Assembly (NCBI RefSeq): GCF_000426765.1
Contig: NZ_AUFZ01000016.1
Location: forward strand, 310,001 to 374,000
Length of the DNA: 64,000 nucleotides
Direction of reading: 5' to 3'
From: Vibrio litoralis DSM 17657
GTDB lineage: Bacteria > Pseudomonadota > Gammaproteobacteria > Enterobacterales > Vibrionaceae
The notes beneath the pieces were generated by a model. That model searched no databases. It was not told the DNA's origin and saw nothing but the letters and a program-made list of their open reading frames with translations. This document shows positions 47,123-56,203 of the stretch, one piece after another. Made by a program: the position numbers and the translations under genes. Numbering within the stretch: the first letter of the stretch is position 1; every line of letters begins with the position of its first letter.

Positions 47123-49102
47123 ATGTCTGTCATTATTGATTCTAAATCTAATAAAACATCCTCTGTTGAATCTACAGTTGTCCAACCTAGTGAACACGAT
47201 GTTCCTAAATGGTTTTCAACAGCAAATCACGTTGTAAATGGCTTATTTAAAGTCACGAGTAGTTTATTAGTACTATTGCTGGTGCTAATGAGTGTAATGA
47301 TTGTTTACCAAGTATTATCAAGGTATGTACTGGGGTCTCCTAGTTCTATTAGTGAGGAAATTCTTCGTTATTCATTGATCTGGTTGGGTATTTTAGGGGC
47401 GGGAGTGGCTTGTTTACACGGACGTCACTTAAACCTGCCTTTAATTAATGATTATTTATCAGCCTCTAATCAAAGAGCTTTAAGTGCATTTAATACCATA
47501 GTGACCATCATTTATGGCTTGATTATGTTGATAGGTGGCACGGTTGCAGTGAGCAAAAATGTTAACTTTGAAACTCCGATGCTAGGGATTTCTATTGGCC
47601 TGTTTCAGTCTGTCATTTGTATTGCTGGTTTTCTGATCGTAGTGAACTCGCTAATGCATTTCTTAAATGAGCAAGGCATTAATAAAAACACTCTAATTGC
47701 CGTTATCCAATCGACAGTTTTTATTGTCATCGTTTCTGCTTGTTGGATGTGGTTTCGTTCGACGTCGACTTATGAAGACTGGACATTTGATTATTTAGAG
47801 TTGTTTTCAACTATTGTATTATTCACGAGTTTTTTCTTTTTCTTGATTGTCGGAACTCCCATCGCTTTAGGTTTGGCTTTTTCTGGCATGATTACATTAT
47901 CTTTGTTTATTGAAACTCCAGATTTAGTTGCTACGGTTGGTGAAAAGGTATTTGGTTCACTGGATAACTTTGGTTTTCTTGCTCTGCCATTTTTTATCCT
48001 TGCCGGTAATATTATGAATCAAGGGGGCATTGCTCATCGGTTAATTAACTTAGCAATGCTACTTGGTAAACGTATTCCAGGTACTTTGTGGCAAGCTAAT
48101 ATACTCGGTAATATTTTATTTGGTTCGATTTCTGGTTCAGCGCTTGCTGCATCAACAGCGATTGGTGGTATTGTTTCTCCAATGGCAAAAGAGCAAAAGT
48201 ATGACCGAGGTATAACGGCAGCACTAAATGCGACGTCTTCTACCTCCGGCATGATGATCCCGCCAACAGGTATTTTTATCCTTTATTCTTTATTAATTGG
48301 TGGCAGTGCCTCGATTGCAGGCTTGTTTGTTGCCGGTTATATACCAGGGTTAATGCTTGCCGGTAGCGCAATGATCATGGCTTATGTCTATGCCAAACGC
48401 TTAAACTATAAAGGAGATAAAGAGCCTGTTGCGGTATCGGTATATTTGAAGACATTAGCAGATGCTTTACCTGCGTTGTCATTGGTTATCATTATTATGG
48501 TGGGTATTATTGGCGGTGTTTTCACTGCAGTTGAAGCTTCTGGTATTGCGGTACTATACAGCTTTATTTTAGCTCTCTTTTATAAGAGTTTAACCCTTAA
48601 AAAGTGCTTTGATATTCTATTTAACACATCAATGACGGCCGCGATTATTTTCTTCTTGATTGCCTGTTCAGGCTTGATGAGTTGGAGTATGACGTTTGCC
48701 AGTATTCCTGAAACCATTGCGGACTTTTTGATTGGCTTTAGTGATAACACTAATGTTGTGCTAGCAATGATGGTGGTGATTTTGATTATTGTAGGGGTGT
48801 TTATGGATATGACACCCGCTATATTGATTTTTACACCGATATTTTATCCAATTGCTTATTCAATGGGTATCGACCCTATTCATTTCGGTATCATTATTGT
48901 TTATACACTTTCAATTGGCCTTGTGACACCGCCTGTTGGCCCAGTATTGTTTGTTTCTTGTAGTATTAACGAAACCAGCATCTCTGAGGTGATAAAACCA
49001 ATATTACCGATATTTGCGCTACAAATTATAGGTGCTTTCTTTATCGTCTTTATTCCTGAACTGAGTTTATATTTACCTAAGTTGTTTGGCATTATTAAAT
49101 AA
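47123..49102 (+). CDS. Fused TRAP transporter permease (DctQ-DctM)
   Basis: A 659-residue fusion. Residues about 30-200 are the small subunit (VLLLVLMSVMIVYQVLSRYVLGSPSSISEEILRYSLIW), linked by extra membrane segments to the large subunit from about 235 (FFFLIVGTPIALGLAFSG, FGFLALPFFILAGNIMNQGG, GSISGSALAASTAIGGIVSPMAKEQ). The other TRAP system in the window has separate subunits. The N-terminal 30 residues are polar. GAGAGAG precedes the ATG. It completes the GH88-dctP operon. Confidence 0.9.
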   Translation: MSVIIDSKSNKTSSVESTVVQPSEHDVPKWFSTANHVVNGLFKVTSSLLVLLLVLMSVMIVYQVLSRYVLGSPSSISEEILRYSLIWLGILGAGVACLHGRHLNLPLINDYLSASNQRALSAFNTIVTIIYGLIMLIGGTVAVSKNVNFETPMLGISIGLFQSVICIAGFLIVVNSLMHFLNEQGINKNTLIAVIQSTVFIVIVSACWMWFRSTSTYEDWTFDYLELFSTIVLFTSFFFFLIVGTPIALGLAFSGMITLSLFIETPDLVATVGEKVFGSLDNFGFLALPFFILAGNIMNQGGIAHRLINLAMLLGKRIPGTLWQANILGNILFGSISGSALAASTAIGGIVSPMAKEQKYDRGITAALNATSSTSGMMIPPTGIFILYSLLIGGSASIAGLFVAGYIPGLMLAGSAMIMAYVYAKRLNYKGDKEPVAVSVYLKTLADALPALSLVIIIMVGIIGGVFTAVEASGIAVLYSFILALFYKSLTLKKCFDILFNTSMTAAIIFFLIACSGLMSWSMTFASIPETIADFLIGFSDNTNVVLAMMVVILIIVGVFMDMTPAILIFTPIFYPIAYSMGIDPIHFGIIIVYTLSIGLVTPPVGPVLFVSCSINETSISEVIKPILPIFALQIIGAFFIVFIPELSLYLPKLFGIIK

Positions 49103-49144
49103 TACCTAAGGTTAAATAAGTTGCCATAGTATAAGTGGCAACAT

Positions 49145-49191
49145 ACAAGCAGGCCTGATTTGGAACACTCTCCAAGTCAGGCTTGTTTTTT
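49145..49191 (+). terminator. Rho-independent terminator after the fused TRAP gene
   Basis: Long stem ACAAGC...CTGA.TTGGA with TCCAA.TCAG..GCTTGT, a 4-base bulge and one mismatch, followed by TTTTTTTAT. Confidence 0.88.
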
Positions 49192-49460
49192 TATAAGGTG
49201 GGTGAAGTCTTTCACTTCCTATGGTGGTTTTCTGTTTTGAATAAGCGTGTTGTACGATGTGACTAAATCTAGTTGGGAATATGAGTGCTTATTGGTGATG
49301 TTCATTTTAATCAGATGGTGGGTATTGATACTGCTGAGTTTGTCGATAGCTGCTTAGAACGAAAGGCGGAGTGATCTCATTATCTTTGTATCGAGGGTAG
49401 TGAGCATGAATATGGCGGGGAAATGGATCTAGAATGACTTTACTATTGAAAAGATAAGAG

Positions 49461-49495
49461 TAACCCCCAAAGCTTATATTTAGCTATGGGGGTTA
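49461..49495 (-). terminator. Hairpin after pelX
   Basis: 9-bp stem TAACCCCCA/TGGGGGTTA with inner AGCT/AGCT pairing, 29 bases after the pelX stop codon. Confidence 0.7.
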
Positions 49496-49524
49496 GTGAA
49501 ACATTAAAATGGATTAAGGCTCTA

Positions 49525-51762
49525 TTAAGGTTTTAGTAGTGCCTTCAATGCCAATGCTTCATCACGGCCAGGCATAGGTTTTGAGTCATCAATTTTGGCT
49601 GCTTGTTTAATCTTTTCAAGCAGTTCAGGTTTGATGCTGTTATCGTCAGTAAATTGTGTTTTACCGTCTTTGTAGAAAGCGTTATCTACTGAGGTATCAA
49701 AGCTAACTGAATCATCGTATTTGCTAGTTTGGTAGAAGCGTAGCGAGGTATTATCACTAAACGCACCTTGCTTAATCTCATCCGAGTATGGGCTTAAACG
49801 AAATAGGTAATTAAAGCGCTTGTTATCAATCGATACGTTGTTTTCTACCGTTAACGAACCAGGGTTGAAGTTATCTGTAAAGCCATCCATGTTATTGGCA
49901 AAAGCTAGGCTATTTTTGATTACGTGGGCAACAGGAAGCCCTTCGCCACCTAGCTTAAAGCCATTACCAATAGTGCCACCTTCATTTGGATAATCGAGGG
50001 TTTGACCATTTTTAAAGGCAATAGAATCTAAAATAGTGACAACACCATTCGGGCCATCTTCTACTTTGTTGAAGAGATCCCAGCCGTCATCGGCATTGTG
50101 GTGAGAGATACAGCGGATAAAGGTGTTACCATCACCAACACGCATTTTAGCGGCAAAACCATCGGCATTGATGCGTGATTTATCCATGTTGTTGTAGCTT
50201 TCACTATCAATTACGGTGTTATAGCTTGCCCATAACGCACGACCAATCCCTTCTGGAGAGGTAATTTGGAAGCCGGTGTCTGGCGCGCCATGCGTCTCCA
50301 TTTTTTCAAAAGTATTGTGGCTGCCGTAAACCGTGAATTGGCCTTCGGTTATTTCAATGTTTTTATAATGCCAGTAATGCGCTTCGTGGTTGACTGCACC
50401 TTTAAAGCGTACGTTTTCGCCAAGTGCGACTAACGACTTTTCTTTACCGTCAACACCGCTCGCCTCAGCTGGAATGGTTGTGGCAGGGTAATCACCATCT
50501 TCTAGGTAGATAGTGCCGCCTGGAGCCAGTAGTTGCAATGCTGTTTCTAGGTTAACCGGCTTGCCTTCACTACCATCACCCGCAGCCGTCGCTTTAGGGC
50601 TCACGTAGATCTTCATTGGGTTATCAATGATAGATTTAGTCACAGTGAGTTTGTGAACTTGAGGCTTGAGATCTGGGCCTTCAGTAGCCGTAAAAGTGAT
50701 TTCAAAGTTCGCTGAAGCTTTATCGATATCCGCTTCGTAGCTAAACAGTTCGCCAGCTTTAATTTCTTTGCCTGATACTAATTCCTTGCCATCTTGCGTG
50801 ACGGCAAAAGTACCGGCGTAGTTGGCGCGAGCTTGAATGTAGTAATCAGAATCGGCGGTGTGCTCAGATGATGCATTTTCAAACACCAGTGGGTTTTGTG
50901 GCGCTTGATATTTTTCTGCATCTTTAGTGTTCGCTTCCGATAGTTTTAAATCCACATCGGATACTGATATTTTGGCATTACGTGAGGCAAAAAAACCGAC
51001 ATATTGGGTGTCTGGATCTTGTATTTCAACTAGGTTAGCCGGTGCGCCTTCAAGCGGAACGGTTTTAGTTGTCTTGCCATCATTAAAGCTCACTTCAAAA
51101 GTATCGTCGGTACGAGTGACTGACATTTTATAAGCGATAGATTCACCAAACTTTACGCCTTTAAGGTATTCATCTCGTGACATTTTATTGCCACCGGTTC
51201 CCCATGGGTGGTAAATCCCTTCACGATAGTTACCATTGATATTGGTTAGCCCGTTTGCTTCGCCTTTTTTATTGGCACGAAATACGTTCATAACCATGTT
51301 AGAAGCCGCTGGAAATTCTTCCATACCTTGTGGTTGAGGGTCCATTCTTGGTTTACCGACGACATCTCTTACCATGATGCCCGCACCTTCTTGACGGTTT
51401 GGTGTGGCGTCAGTTTCAGGGCCAAGTTGATCGAGCGTTACCGTAGCTGAAATAGTAAAATTCACATCAGTCGGGAGTGCGGTGTAGTAGTAAGTCACCC
51501 CTTCGTGAGAGTTGGCAAGTTTGCCGCCACGACTTTCAATCGTGAAGTGTTTTTCAAGCGCGCCAGAAGTGATTTTTTTACCATCTACCGTGACTTGGTT
51601 GGTGCCGACTTTATCCGGCAAAATAGTGGATCCGAAGTTCAGATCGGTTGATTGGCCAAAAGTAACCGCATGCCATTCTAGGGAATTCACATCAGGTAGA
51701 GCAGCAGAAGCAAAAGGGCTTAAGGTTAAGGCAATTAATGCAGTGAGGGTTTTCTGTTTCAT
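49525..51762 (-). CDS. pelX: Exopolygalacturonate lyase PelX (PL9, pectate disaccharide-lyase)
   Basis: A 745-residue exported enzyme with signal peptide (KQKTLTALIALTLSPFASA). The N-terminal half (about 25-280) is a beta-sandwich type region, a Cadherin-like or beta segment follows (about 290-385), and the PL9 beta-helix occupies about 390-745. The PL9 catalytic block is clear: NADGFAAKMRVGDGNTFIRC, with the catalytic Lys, then HHNADDGWDLFNK. PelX of Dickeya has the same size and releases unsaturated digalacturonate in the periplasm. It follows kdgM after a terminator. Confidence 0.9.
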   Translation of the reverse strand: MKQKTLTALIALTLSPFASAALPDVNSLEWHAVTFGQSTDLNFGSTILPDKVGTNQVTVDGKKITSGALEKHFTIESRGGKLANSHEGVTYYYTALPTDVNFTISATVTLDQLGPETDATPNRQEGAGIMVRDVVGKPRMDPQPQGMEEFPAASNMVMNVFRANKKGEANGLTNINGNYREGIYHPWGTGGNKMSRDEYLKGVKFGESIAYKMSVTRTDDTFEVSFNDGKTTKTVPLEGAPANLVEIQDPDTQYVGFFASRNAKISVSDVDLKLSEANTKDAEKYQAPQNPLVFENASSEHTADSDYYIQARANYAGTFAVTQDGKELVSGKEIKAGELFSYEADIDKASANFEITFTATEGPDLKPQVHKLTVTKSIIDNPMKIYVSPKATAAGDGSEGKPVNLETALQLLAPGGTIYLEDGDYPATTIPAEASGVDGKEKSLVALGENVRFKGAVNHEAHYWHYKNIEITEGQFTVYGSHNTFEKMETHGAPDTGFQITSPEGIGRALWASYNTVIDSESYNNMDKSRINADGFAAKMRVGDGNTFIRCISHHNADDGWDLFNKVEDGPNGVVTILDSIAFKNGQTLDYPNEGGTIGNGFKLGGEGLPVAHVIKNSLAFANNMDGFTDNFNPGSLTVENNVSIDNKRFNYLFRLSPYSDEIKQGAFSDNTSLRFYQTSKYDDSVSFDTSVDNAFYKDGKTQFTDDNSIKPELLEKIKQAAKIDDSKPMPGRDEALALKALLKP

Positions 51763-51781
51763 TGTTATATCCTTATAGCAA

Positions 51782-51812
51782 AAAGAGTTTCCATTTGTAG
51801 GAAACTCTTTTA
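51782..51812 (-). terminator. Terminator between kdgM and pelX
   Basis: 12-bp perfect stem (core AAAGAGTTTCC/GGAAACTCTTT) with 7-base loop; T run on the minus strand. Next to it is a run of eight G (51814-51821). Confidence 0.88.
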
Positions 51813-51827
51813 GGGGGGGGGAGGTTA

Positions 51828-52544
51828 TTAGAAGTTATATTTCAAGCCAGCACGGTAGCGAGGAACATATTCATCTTTACCGTCAGCAGCAAGGTCGGTA
51901 TTTTGAGAAACCATGCCAAATTCAATGAATGGTCTCCAACCACTTTCAAAGCCTTTGTATTCAGCCGTTAAGTTAACAAGGTTTAAGTAATTATTATCAC
52001 CGTCGTAACCCGAGCTATCTGATTGCTCAAACTTATATTCGAAATCGATGCCTAATCCGAAGTCACCAATGTTGTAGCCACTGGTTAAGTTCAGCTGGTT
52101 GTAGTGGCTGTTATCAGTACTTGGCGCAGATACGTTTTTGTAACCATAGCGGTAACGTAACGCGACATTCCAATCATCCGTTAGTTTTTGTGTGCCTTTT
52201 AAGTCCAGTTTGTGTGTAACGGCACTATCGTTTGAATCAAGAGCGTAGGCTGGTTGTAAAGTGAAAGAGTCGGTAGCTTTGTAGGTATAGCTAACTTTTG
52301 CTTCATGACCGACGCTTTCGATTTCGCCAAAGTTGACATCGTCGCCCGCGTAGCCCCATTTCATTTCACCACTTATCCCGATACCGTTTTCAAAAGTGTG
52401 CGCTAAAGTCATGCGATCACGGTGTCGAGAGGCCATATCACCTTCTTCAGGGATAAATTCATGTCGTAAGTTGATGCTGGCAGCAGAAGCACCTATGGAA
52501 GTAAGAGCGATGGCAACCATAGGTACGAGTAGTAATTTTTTCAT
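51828..52544 (-). CDS. kdgM: Oligogalacturonate-specific porin KdgM
   Basis: A 238-residue outer-membrane beta-barrel with signal peptide (KKLLLVPMVAIALTSIGASA). KdgM features are INLRHEFIPEEGDMASRHRDRMTLAH at the N-terminus, alternating amphipathic strands, and a C-terminal Phe (YRAGLKYNF). It passes acidic oligosaccharides such as oligogalacturonides to the periplasm. The ATG at 52544 has AAGGA upstream. A KdgR-like box and a CRP site lie in its promoter. Alginate-oligomer porins (KdgN-like) are related, but OGL and PelX beside it favour galacturonides. Confidence 0.9.
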   Translation of the reverse strand: MKKLLLVPMVAIALTSIGASAASINLRHEFIPEEGDMASRHRDRMTLAHTFENGIGISGEMKWGYAGDDVNFGEIESVGHEAKVSYTYKATDSFTLQPAYALDSNDSAVTHKLDLKGTQKLTDDWNVALRYRYGYKNVSAPSTDNSHYNQLNLTSGYNIGDFGLGIDFEYKFEQSDSSGYDGDNNYLNLVNLTAEYKGFESGWRPFIEFGMVSQNTDLAADGKDEYVPRYRAGLKYNF

Positions 52545-52590
52545 AATCAAAGTCCTTTATATTGTTATTTTTTTTGTCTGTAATTACTAT

Positions 52591-52610
52591 AATGAAACAT
52601 CGTTCCCATT
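52591..52610. promoter_or_regulatory. KdgR-like box upstream of kdgM
   Basis: AATGAAACATCGTTCCCATT closely follows the KdgR consensus (AATGAAAC-RTYGTTYCATT). It lies about 50 bases before the kdgM start. Confidence 0.75.
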
Positions 52611-52663
52611 TAAAAGAAAGATCAGTTTGATTTGTGATCTTGCTAACTTTGTATGGGTGGATA

Positions 52664-52679
52664 TGTGAACAAATTCACG
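52664..52679. promoter_or_regulatory. CRP-type site upstream of kdgM
   Basis: TGTGAACAAATTCACG, one mismatch from TGTGA-N6-TCACA; 120 bases upstream of kdgM. Confidence 0.75.
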
Positions 52680-52729
52680 TTAATTCGGCTTGGAAATGGA
52701 TTTTAGATAAGGAGTGCTTGGAGGTAAAA

Positions 52730-52763
52730 AAATCCCAACTAACAGTGTGTTAGCTGGGATTTA
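52730..52763 (-). terminator. Rho-independent terminator after ogl
   Basis: Stem AAATCCCA.CTAACA/TGTTAG.TGGGATTT with one mismatch and T run on the minus strand. Confidence 0.88.
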
Positions 52764-52796
52764 ATGCAATGTTAAATAGTTGTTATTAAGTCAGGG

Positions 52797-53978
52797 TTAG
52801 GCCTGTAATTCTTGCGGGATTTCGGCAATATAAACCGCAGGAACGCCTTCAAAATCACTGGTAAATAATACCCCAGTATCACCCGGTGTGAAGGATGGGT
52901 GAGGATGGGTAATTTGACGATCACCATCTAATACTTCCCATGATGTGCTGTGCTTAGCAAGACGCGCATAGCTCTTCTTCTGGGTGTTTAAAATGTATAA
53001 GAATGGGTCATTTTCAATGTCATAACCTTCACTGTCAGCAACATCGACAGGTGCATCACTTCCATCACCAACCATGAGAGAGCCGGTATGGTTACTCATT
53101 AAGTGAGAACATTGTGGCATGACCATGACTTCTTCATTTTCTAGTGTGTCAGGGTTCGCTTTGTAGATCACGCGCTCAGTTTGACCTTTGAAGTAAGACA
53201 CATAAGCCATTGCGCTGCCATCTGGGATCCAGAATTCGTGAGTACAAGATTCGCCTTCTGCATGCTCTTTGATCTTACGAACGTTAGAACCATCTTCATT
53301 GACGAGCCACATACGAGCATCGACTAAATCGTGTGGGCCTTCGTGACAAAAACCAATAGTATTATCGTCAAATGGACGGTAAATAGGGTGGCCAAGCCAT
53401 GCGTCATCTTGGTGGACGACATCAAGCGCACCGGTTTCGATGTCGACTTTAATTAAGCGACACGTTGGGTTGGTGTGGTAGAACTCTGCGAATTTCTCCC
53501 AAGAAGTAAGAGGTTTCCAGCAGCTTTTCTTGATTTCAATACCGACCAGTTTAGTACAGTCAGAATTTGCCACCCAAGTGCCGTAGCCTTTCCATTCTTC
53601 ATCAACCGTATACACCACTTTTTCTTCTAATGTTTCAAGGTCAACTTTCATTAAGTTAAGCTCGTTTTTCACGTAGAAGAAAGACTTATCATCGGTAGAA
53701 ATAAAGCCGCCAAAAGTATTGTCACCTTTACCTTCAGTTAACTGAGTCGCTTTTTGAGTTTTTAAATCAAGTAGGTAGTAGTTGCGGTTTGCTTCGCCGT
53801 TTACTACATCAAAATCGCCAGCGAAAAGCAGTTTGCTGCCATCAGTGGTAAAGCATTTTTGGTAGAAGTAGTTACGATGACAAATGACGTTAGTTGGCGT
53901 TAAACGTGTCACTTTATTATTGGTGTCGCTATCTACAAAAGTTTCAAATTGTAGATCGATAATTTGACCTTTAGCCAT
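52797..53978 (-). CDS. ogl: Oligogalacturonate lyase (PL22)
   Basis: A 393-residue cytoplasmic enzyme, close to the 388 residues of Dickeya Ogl, with no signal peptide. The seven-bladed propeller repeats are visible (KLLFAGDFDVVNGEANRNYYLLDLKTQKATQLTEG, SKDKSFFYV-like segments) and metal-site histidines occur in GFCHEGPHDLVDARMW, GESCTHEFWIPDG and CSHLMSNH. It converts digalacturonates to 5-keto-4-deoxyuronate. It lies 60 bases after the symporter gene, and AGGAG precedes the ATG, so the two form an operon. Confidence 0.93.
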   Translation of the reverse strand: MAKGQIIDLQFETFVDSDTNNKVTRLTPTNVICHRNYFYQKCFTTDGSKLLFAGDFDVVNGEANRNYYLLDLKTQKATQLTEGKGDNTFGGFISTDDKSFFYVKNELNLMKVDLETLEEKVVYTVDEEWKGYGTWVANSDCTKLVGIEIKKSCWKPLTSWEKFAEFYHTNPTCRLIKVDIETGALDVVHQDDAWLGHPIYRPFDDNTIGFCHEGPHDLVDARMWLVNEDGSNVRKIKEHAEGESCTHEFWIPDGSAMAYVSYFKGQTERVIYKANPDTLENEEVMVMPQCSHLMSNHTGSLMVGDGSDAPVDVADSEGYDIENDPFLYILNTQKKSYARLAKHSTSWEVLDGDRQITHPHPSFTPGDTGVLFTSDFEGVPAVYIAEIPQELQA

Positions 53979-54037
53979 AATATTCTCCTAAAAGGACAGC
54001 CAGTAATCGCTACTGGCTGTTATTTATTTTGTTGTGT

Positions 54038-55801
54038 TTAGTTAGAAGCGCGTACTAAATCTGAATCATCTGTTTTGGCACTTTTCTTCAGTAAGTAACC
54101 GAATACTAAGATGGCGATAGCACAGCCAAGGAACAGAGCGCGGCCCCACATTGGGTTTGGAATCAGTACCATAGCGGTTAAACCGTAACCCATGTAGCTC
54201 ACAAGAGTACCTAGTTTGTGACGTTGCATACGGTCAACTTCATCTTGGCCTTCTTCTGCAACACACTCAGTATCAACATCTTCGAAGAATTCTTTCGTTT
54301 GTTGTACGTATGGGTCTTTTTCTTCTTTGTAGAACAAGGTTGTTGCACAGAAGAAACCAGCAGTAATGAACAAGTGAGCGGCGATGGTAATCATAGTCTT
54401 AAAGTCTGAAGTTTCGCGACCTGTTAGTGAATCAATACCGAACCAGCCTGCAACGAAGCTTGGAGTGAATACTGTTACTACTAGGTAAGAAACGAACATA
54501 CCCACTACTACTGTTGCCCAAGGAGCCCATTTTGGTGTCTTACGGATAATGATACCCAAGAACAGTGGAACTAGGATTGGCGATTGTAGTAGTGTCGCAA
54601 CTTGCATCATTAGGTCGAACAAGCTTAGGTGCTTCAATGAGTTGAAGAACTGAGCCATTAGAATTACTAAGATACCGTTAATAAGACATGCTAATTGACC
54701 AGCACGTAATAGTTCTTTATCAGATGCTTGACCTTTACGAACTACAGTTGCGTAGAAGCTACGTACAAAGATACCAGAGTTACGGTTAAGTGCTGAATCC
54801 ATAGAAGACATGGTTGCCGCGAACAGACCCGCCATCAATAGGCCAACAGTACCAATAGGCATAACTTCACGAGCAAATACTAGGTAAACCGCATCAGAAG
54901 CTTTTGCACCTAATTCTGGGTAGGCTGCTGCTGCATCTGGGTAAAGAATTGCAGTTGCCCAAGGTGGGATAAACCAAACAATCGCACCGAAGAACATCAT
55001 GCCAAGCGCCATTAGTGCCGCTTTGCTAGCATTCTTTGAATCTTTCGCGTTAAGGAAACGGTAAGACTCTTGCATGTTGTTGATACTTTGTAATTGCTTA
55101 ACTAGGAAGAATAAGCAAGAACCAACAAGTAGCATAGGGTAGTTCATGTCAGGGCCAATGAAGAAGCCACCAGGGAATTCAGTAACGATTTCACCTGGGC
55201 CACCAACAACCACTAGTGCAACAACCGCACAAGCAATAGAGATAACTGCAACCACTAAGGTTTGAATAAAGTCAGAGGCAACCACACCCCAAGCACCACT
55301 GATTAACGAGATAGCTAATACGGCTGCACCAGTTACGTAGATAGTAGTGATGATGTCTGCATTAAATACTGCAGAAGCAAATACACCTAGGCCGTTTAAC
55401 CATACACCTGCGTTGATTACGCTTAGTGGGATGATTACCCAAGTGAAGAATTGCTCATTCACAGAACCAAAGCGGCGACGAACACCTTCAGTCGGAGTAT
55501 CGACACGCATTTGGCGGAAGCGGCGAGCAAAGTAGAAGTAAGCAAAGACATAAGCCAACATGTTGCCGAAGAAAACAAATAAGATAGCGAAGCCATCTGT
55601 AAATGCTTTACCCGCAGCACCTGTGAAGGTCCATGCTGAGAATTGAGTCATAAAGGCAGTAGCACCTACCATCCACCAGAGCATTTTACCGCCCCCACGA
55701 AAATAGTCACTGGTACTATTACTTGCCATTTTTTTGAATAACACACTGATAAGAATCATCAATGCGAAATACCCGGCTATTACGAGGTAATCATAGTTCA
55801 T
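54038..55801 (-). CDS. Sodium:solute symporter (SSS family), probable oligogalacturonide importer
   Basis: A 587-residue inner-membrane protein with about 14 membrane segments. Diagnostic stretches are SDYFRGGGKMLWWMVGATAFMTQFSAWTFTGAAGKAFTDG near residue 35 and MAGLFAATMSSMDSALNRNSGIFVR near 330, both shared with the second symporter at 58281 and with the Toa alginate-oligomer transporters described in Vibrio splendidus (from memory). Being first in an operon with ogl, it most likely imports unsaturated oligogalacturonides with sodium. The ATG at 55801 matches the paralogue's start and has AGGA 8 bases before. Confidence 0.87.
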   Translation of the reverse strand: MNYDYLVIAGYFALMILISVLFKKMASNSTSDYFRGGGKMLWWMVGATAFMTQFSAWTFTGAAGKAFTDGFAILFVFFGNMLAYVFAYFYFARRFRQMRVDTPTEGVRRRFGSVNEQFFTWVIIPLSVINAGVWLNGLGVFASAVFNADIITTIYVTGAAVLAISLISGAWGVVASDFIQTLVVAVISIACAVVALVVVGGPGEIVTEFPGGFFIGPDMNYPMLLVGSCLFFLVKQLQSINNMQESYRFLNAKDSKNASKAALMALGMMFFGAIVWFIPPWATAILYPDAAAAYPELGAKASDAVYLVFAREVMPIGTVGLLMAGLFAATMSSMDSALNRNSGIFVRSFYATVVRKGQASDKELLRAGQLACLINGILVILMAQFFNSLKHLSLFDLMMQVATLLQSPILVPLFLGIIIRKTPKWAPWATVVVGMFVSYLVVTVFTPSFVAGWFGIDSLTGRETSDFKTMITIAAHLFITAGFFCATTLFYKEEKDPYVQQTKEFFEDVDTECVAEEGQDEVDRMQRHKLGTLVSYMGYGLTAMVLIPNPMWGRALFLGCAIAILVFGYLLKKSAKTDDSDLVRASN

Positions 55802-55811
55802 AGTCATCATC

Positions 55812-55830
55812 CTGAAACGTTGTTTTAATT
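55812..55830. promoter_or_regulatory. KdgR-like box upstream of the symporter-ogl operon
   Basis: CTGAAACGTTGTTTTAATT has the TGAAAC-RTTGTTTT core of KdgR operators and lies immediately before the gene, in a position suited to block transcription. Confidence 0.75.
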
Positions 55831-56203
55831 TTTATAAATAATAATGGCGAAATGGAAATTAAACTGTGCGCAAAATCAAAACAAGGGTTCATTATTTATA
55901 ATCTGGGTTGCAAATGTGAGGTTAGTCACTCTATTTTGCTTTGACATAGGTGGTGGGCAACACTTTTGATTTTTTTGTGTTGCTTATTTCTATATGAGCT
56001 ACTAAGAGCGTTTTCTGCTCAATTTATGAGATGAGGGCAATACTTTTTCCTGATCATGATTGGGACGTAACGAAGTTTTTTCTAGCGTGTAGATTGTTTT
56101 AACTGATATGGCAATAGGTTATTTTTAAGGGAGTTGACAGCTTGCTATCAGAGATACACTTGAGGATACCCCTGATAGCTGATGAGAGTTTTAAGGAAGT
56201 CGT
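55831..56203. promoter_or_regulatory. Promoter region of the symporter-ogl operon
   Basis: About 370 bases with no gene, holding the CRP site at 55915-55930 and, near the end of the lyase gene, the inverted repeat GCTATCAG/CTGATAGC (56144-56151 with 56172-56179). Confidence 0.6.
55915..55930. promoter_or_regulatory. CRP-type site upstream of the symporter-ogl operon
   Basis: TGTGAGGTTAGTCACT, TGTGA-N6-TCAC, about 115 bases before the start codon. Confidence 0.72.

Larger units (their letters stand above)
49103..49524. other. Intergenic region between two convergent operons
   Basis: 422 bases. It contains terminators for both sides and, at 49285-49437, a plus-strand stretch that reads like two fragments of a protein interrupted by one stop (see findings). 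No intact gene. Confidence 0.5.

Noticed and set aside
49525..51762. Assignment of the 745-residue lyase to rhamnogalacturonan lyases (PL9 subgroup or PL11)
   Set aside because: The catalytic block and length fit PelX-type PL9, and neighbours are homogalacturonan genes.
56144..56179. Inverted repeat after lyase 1 as a terminator
   Set aside because: The 8-bp stem has a 20-base loop and no T run on the minus strand; left only as a mention.
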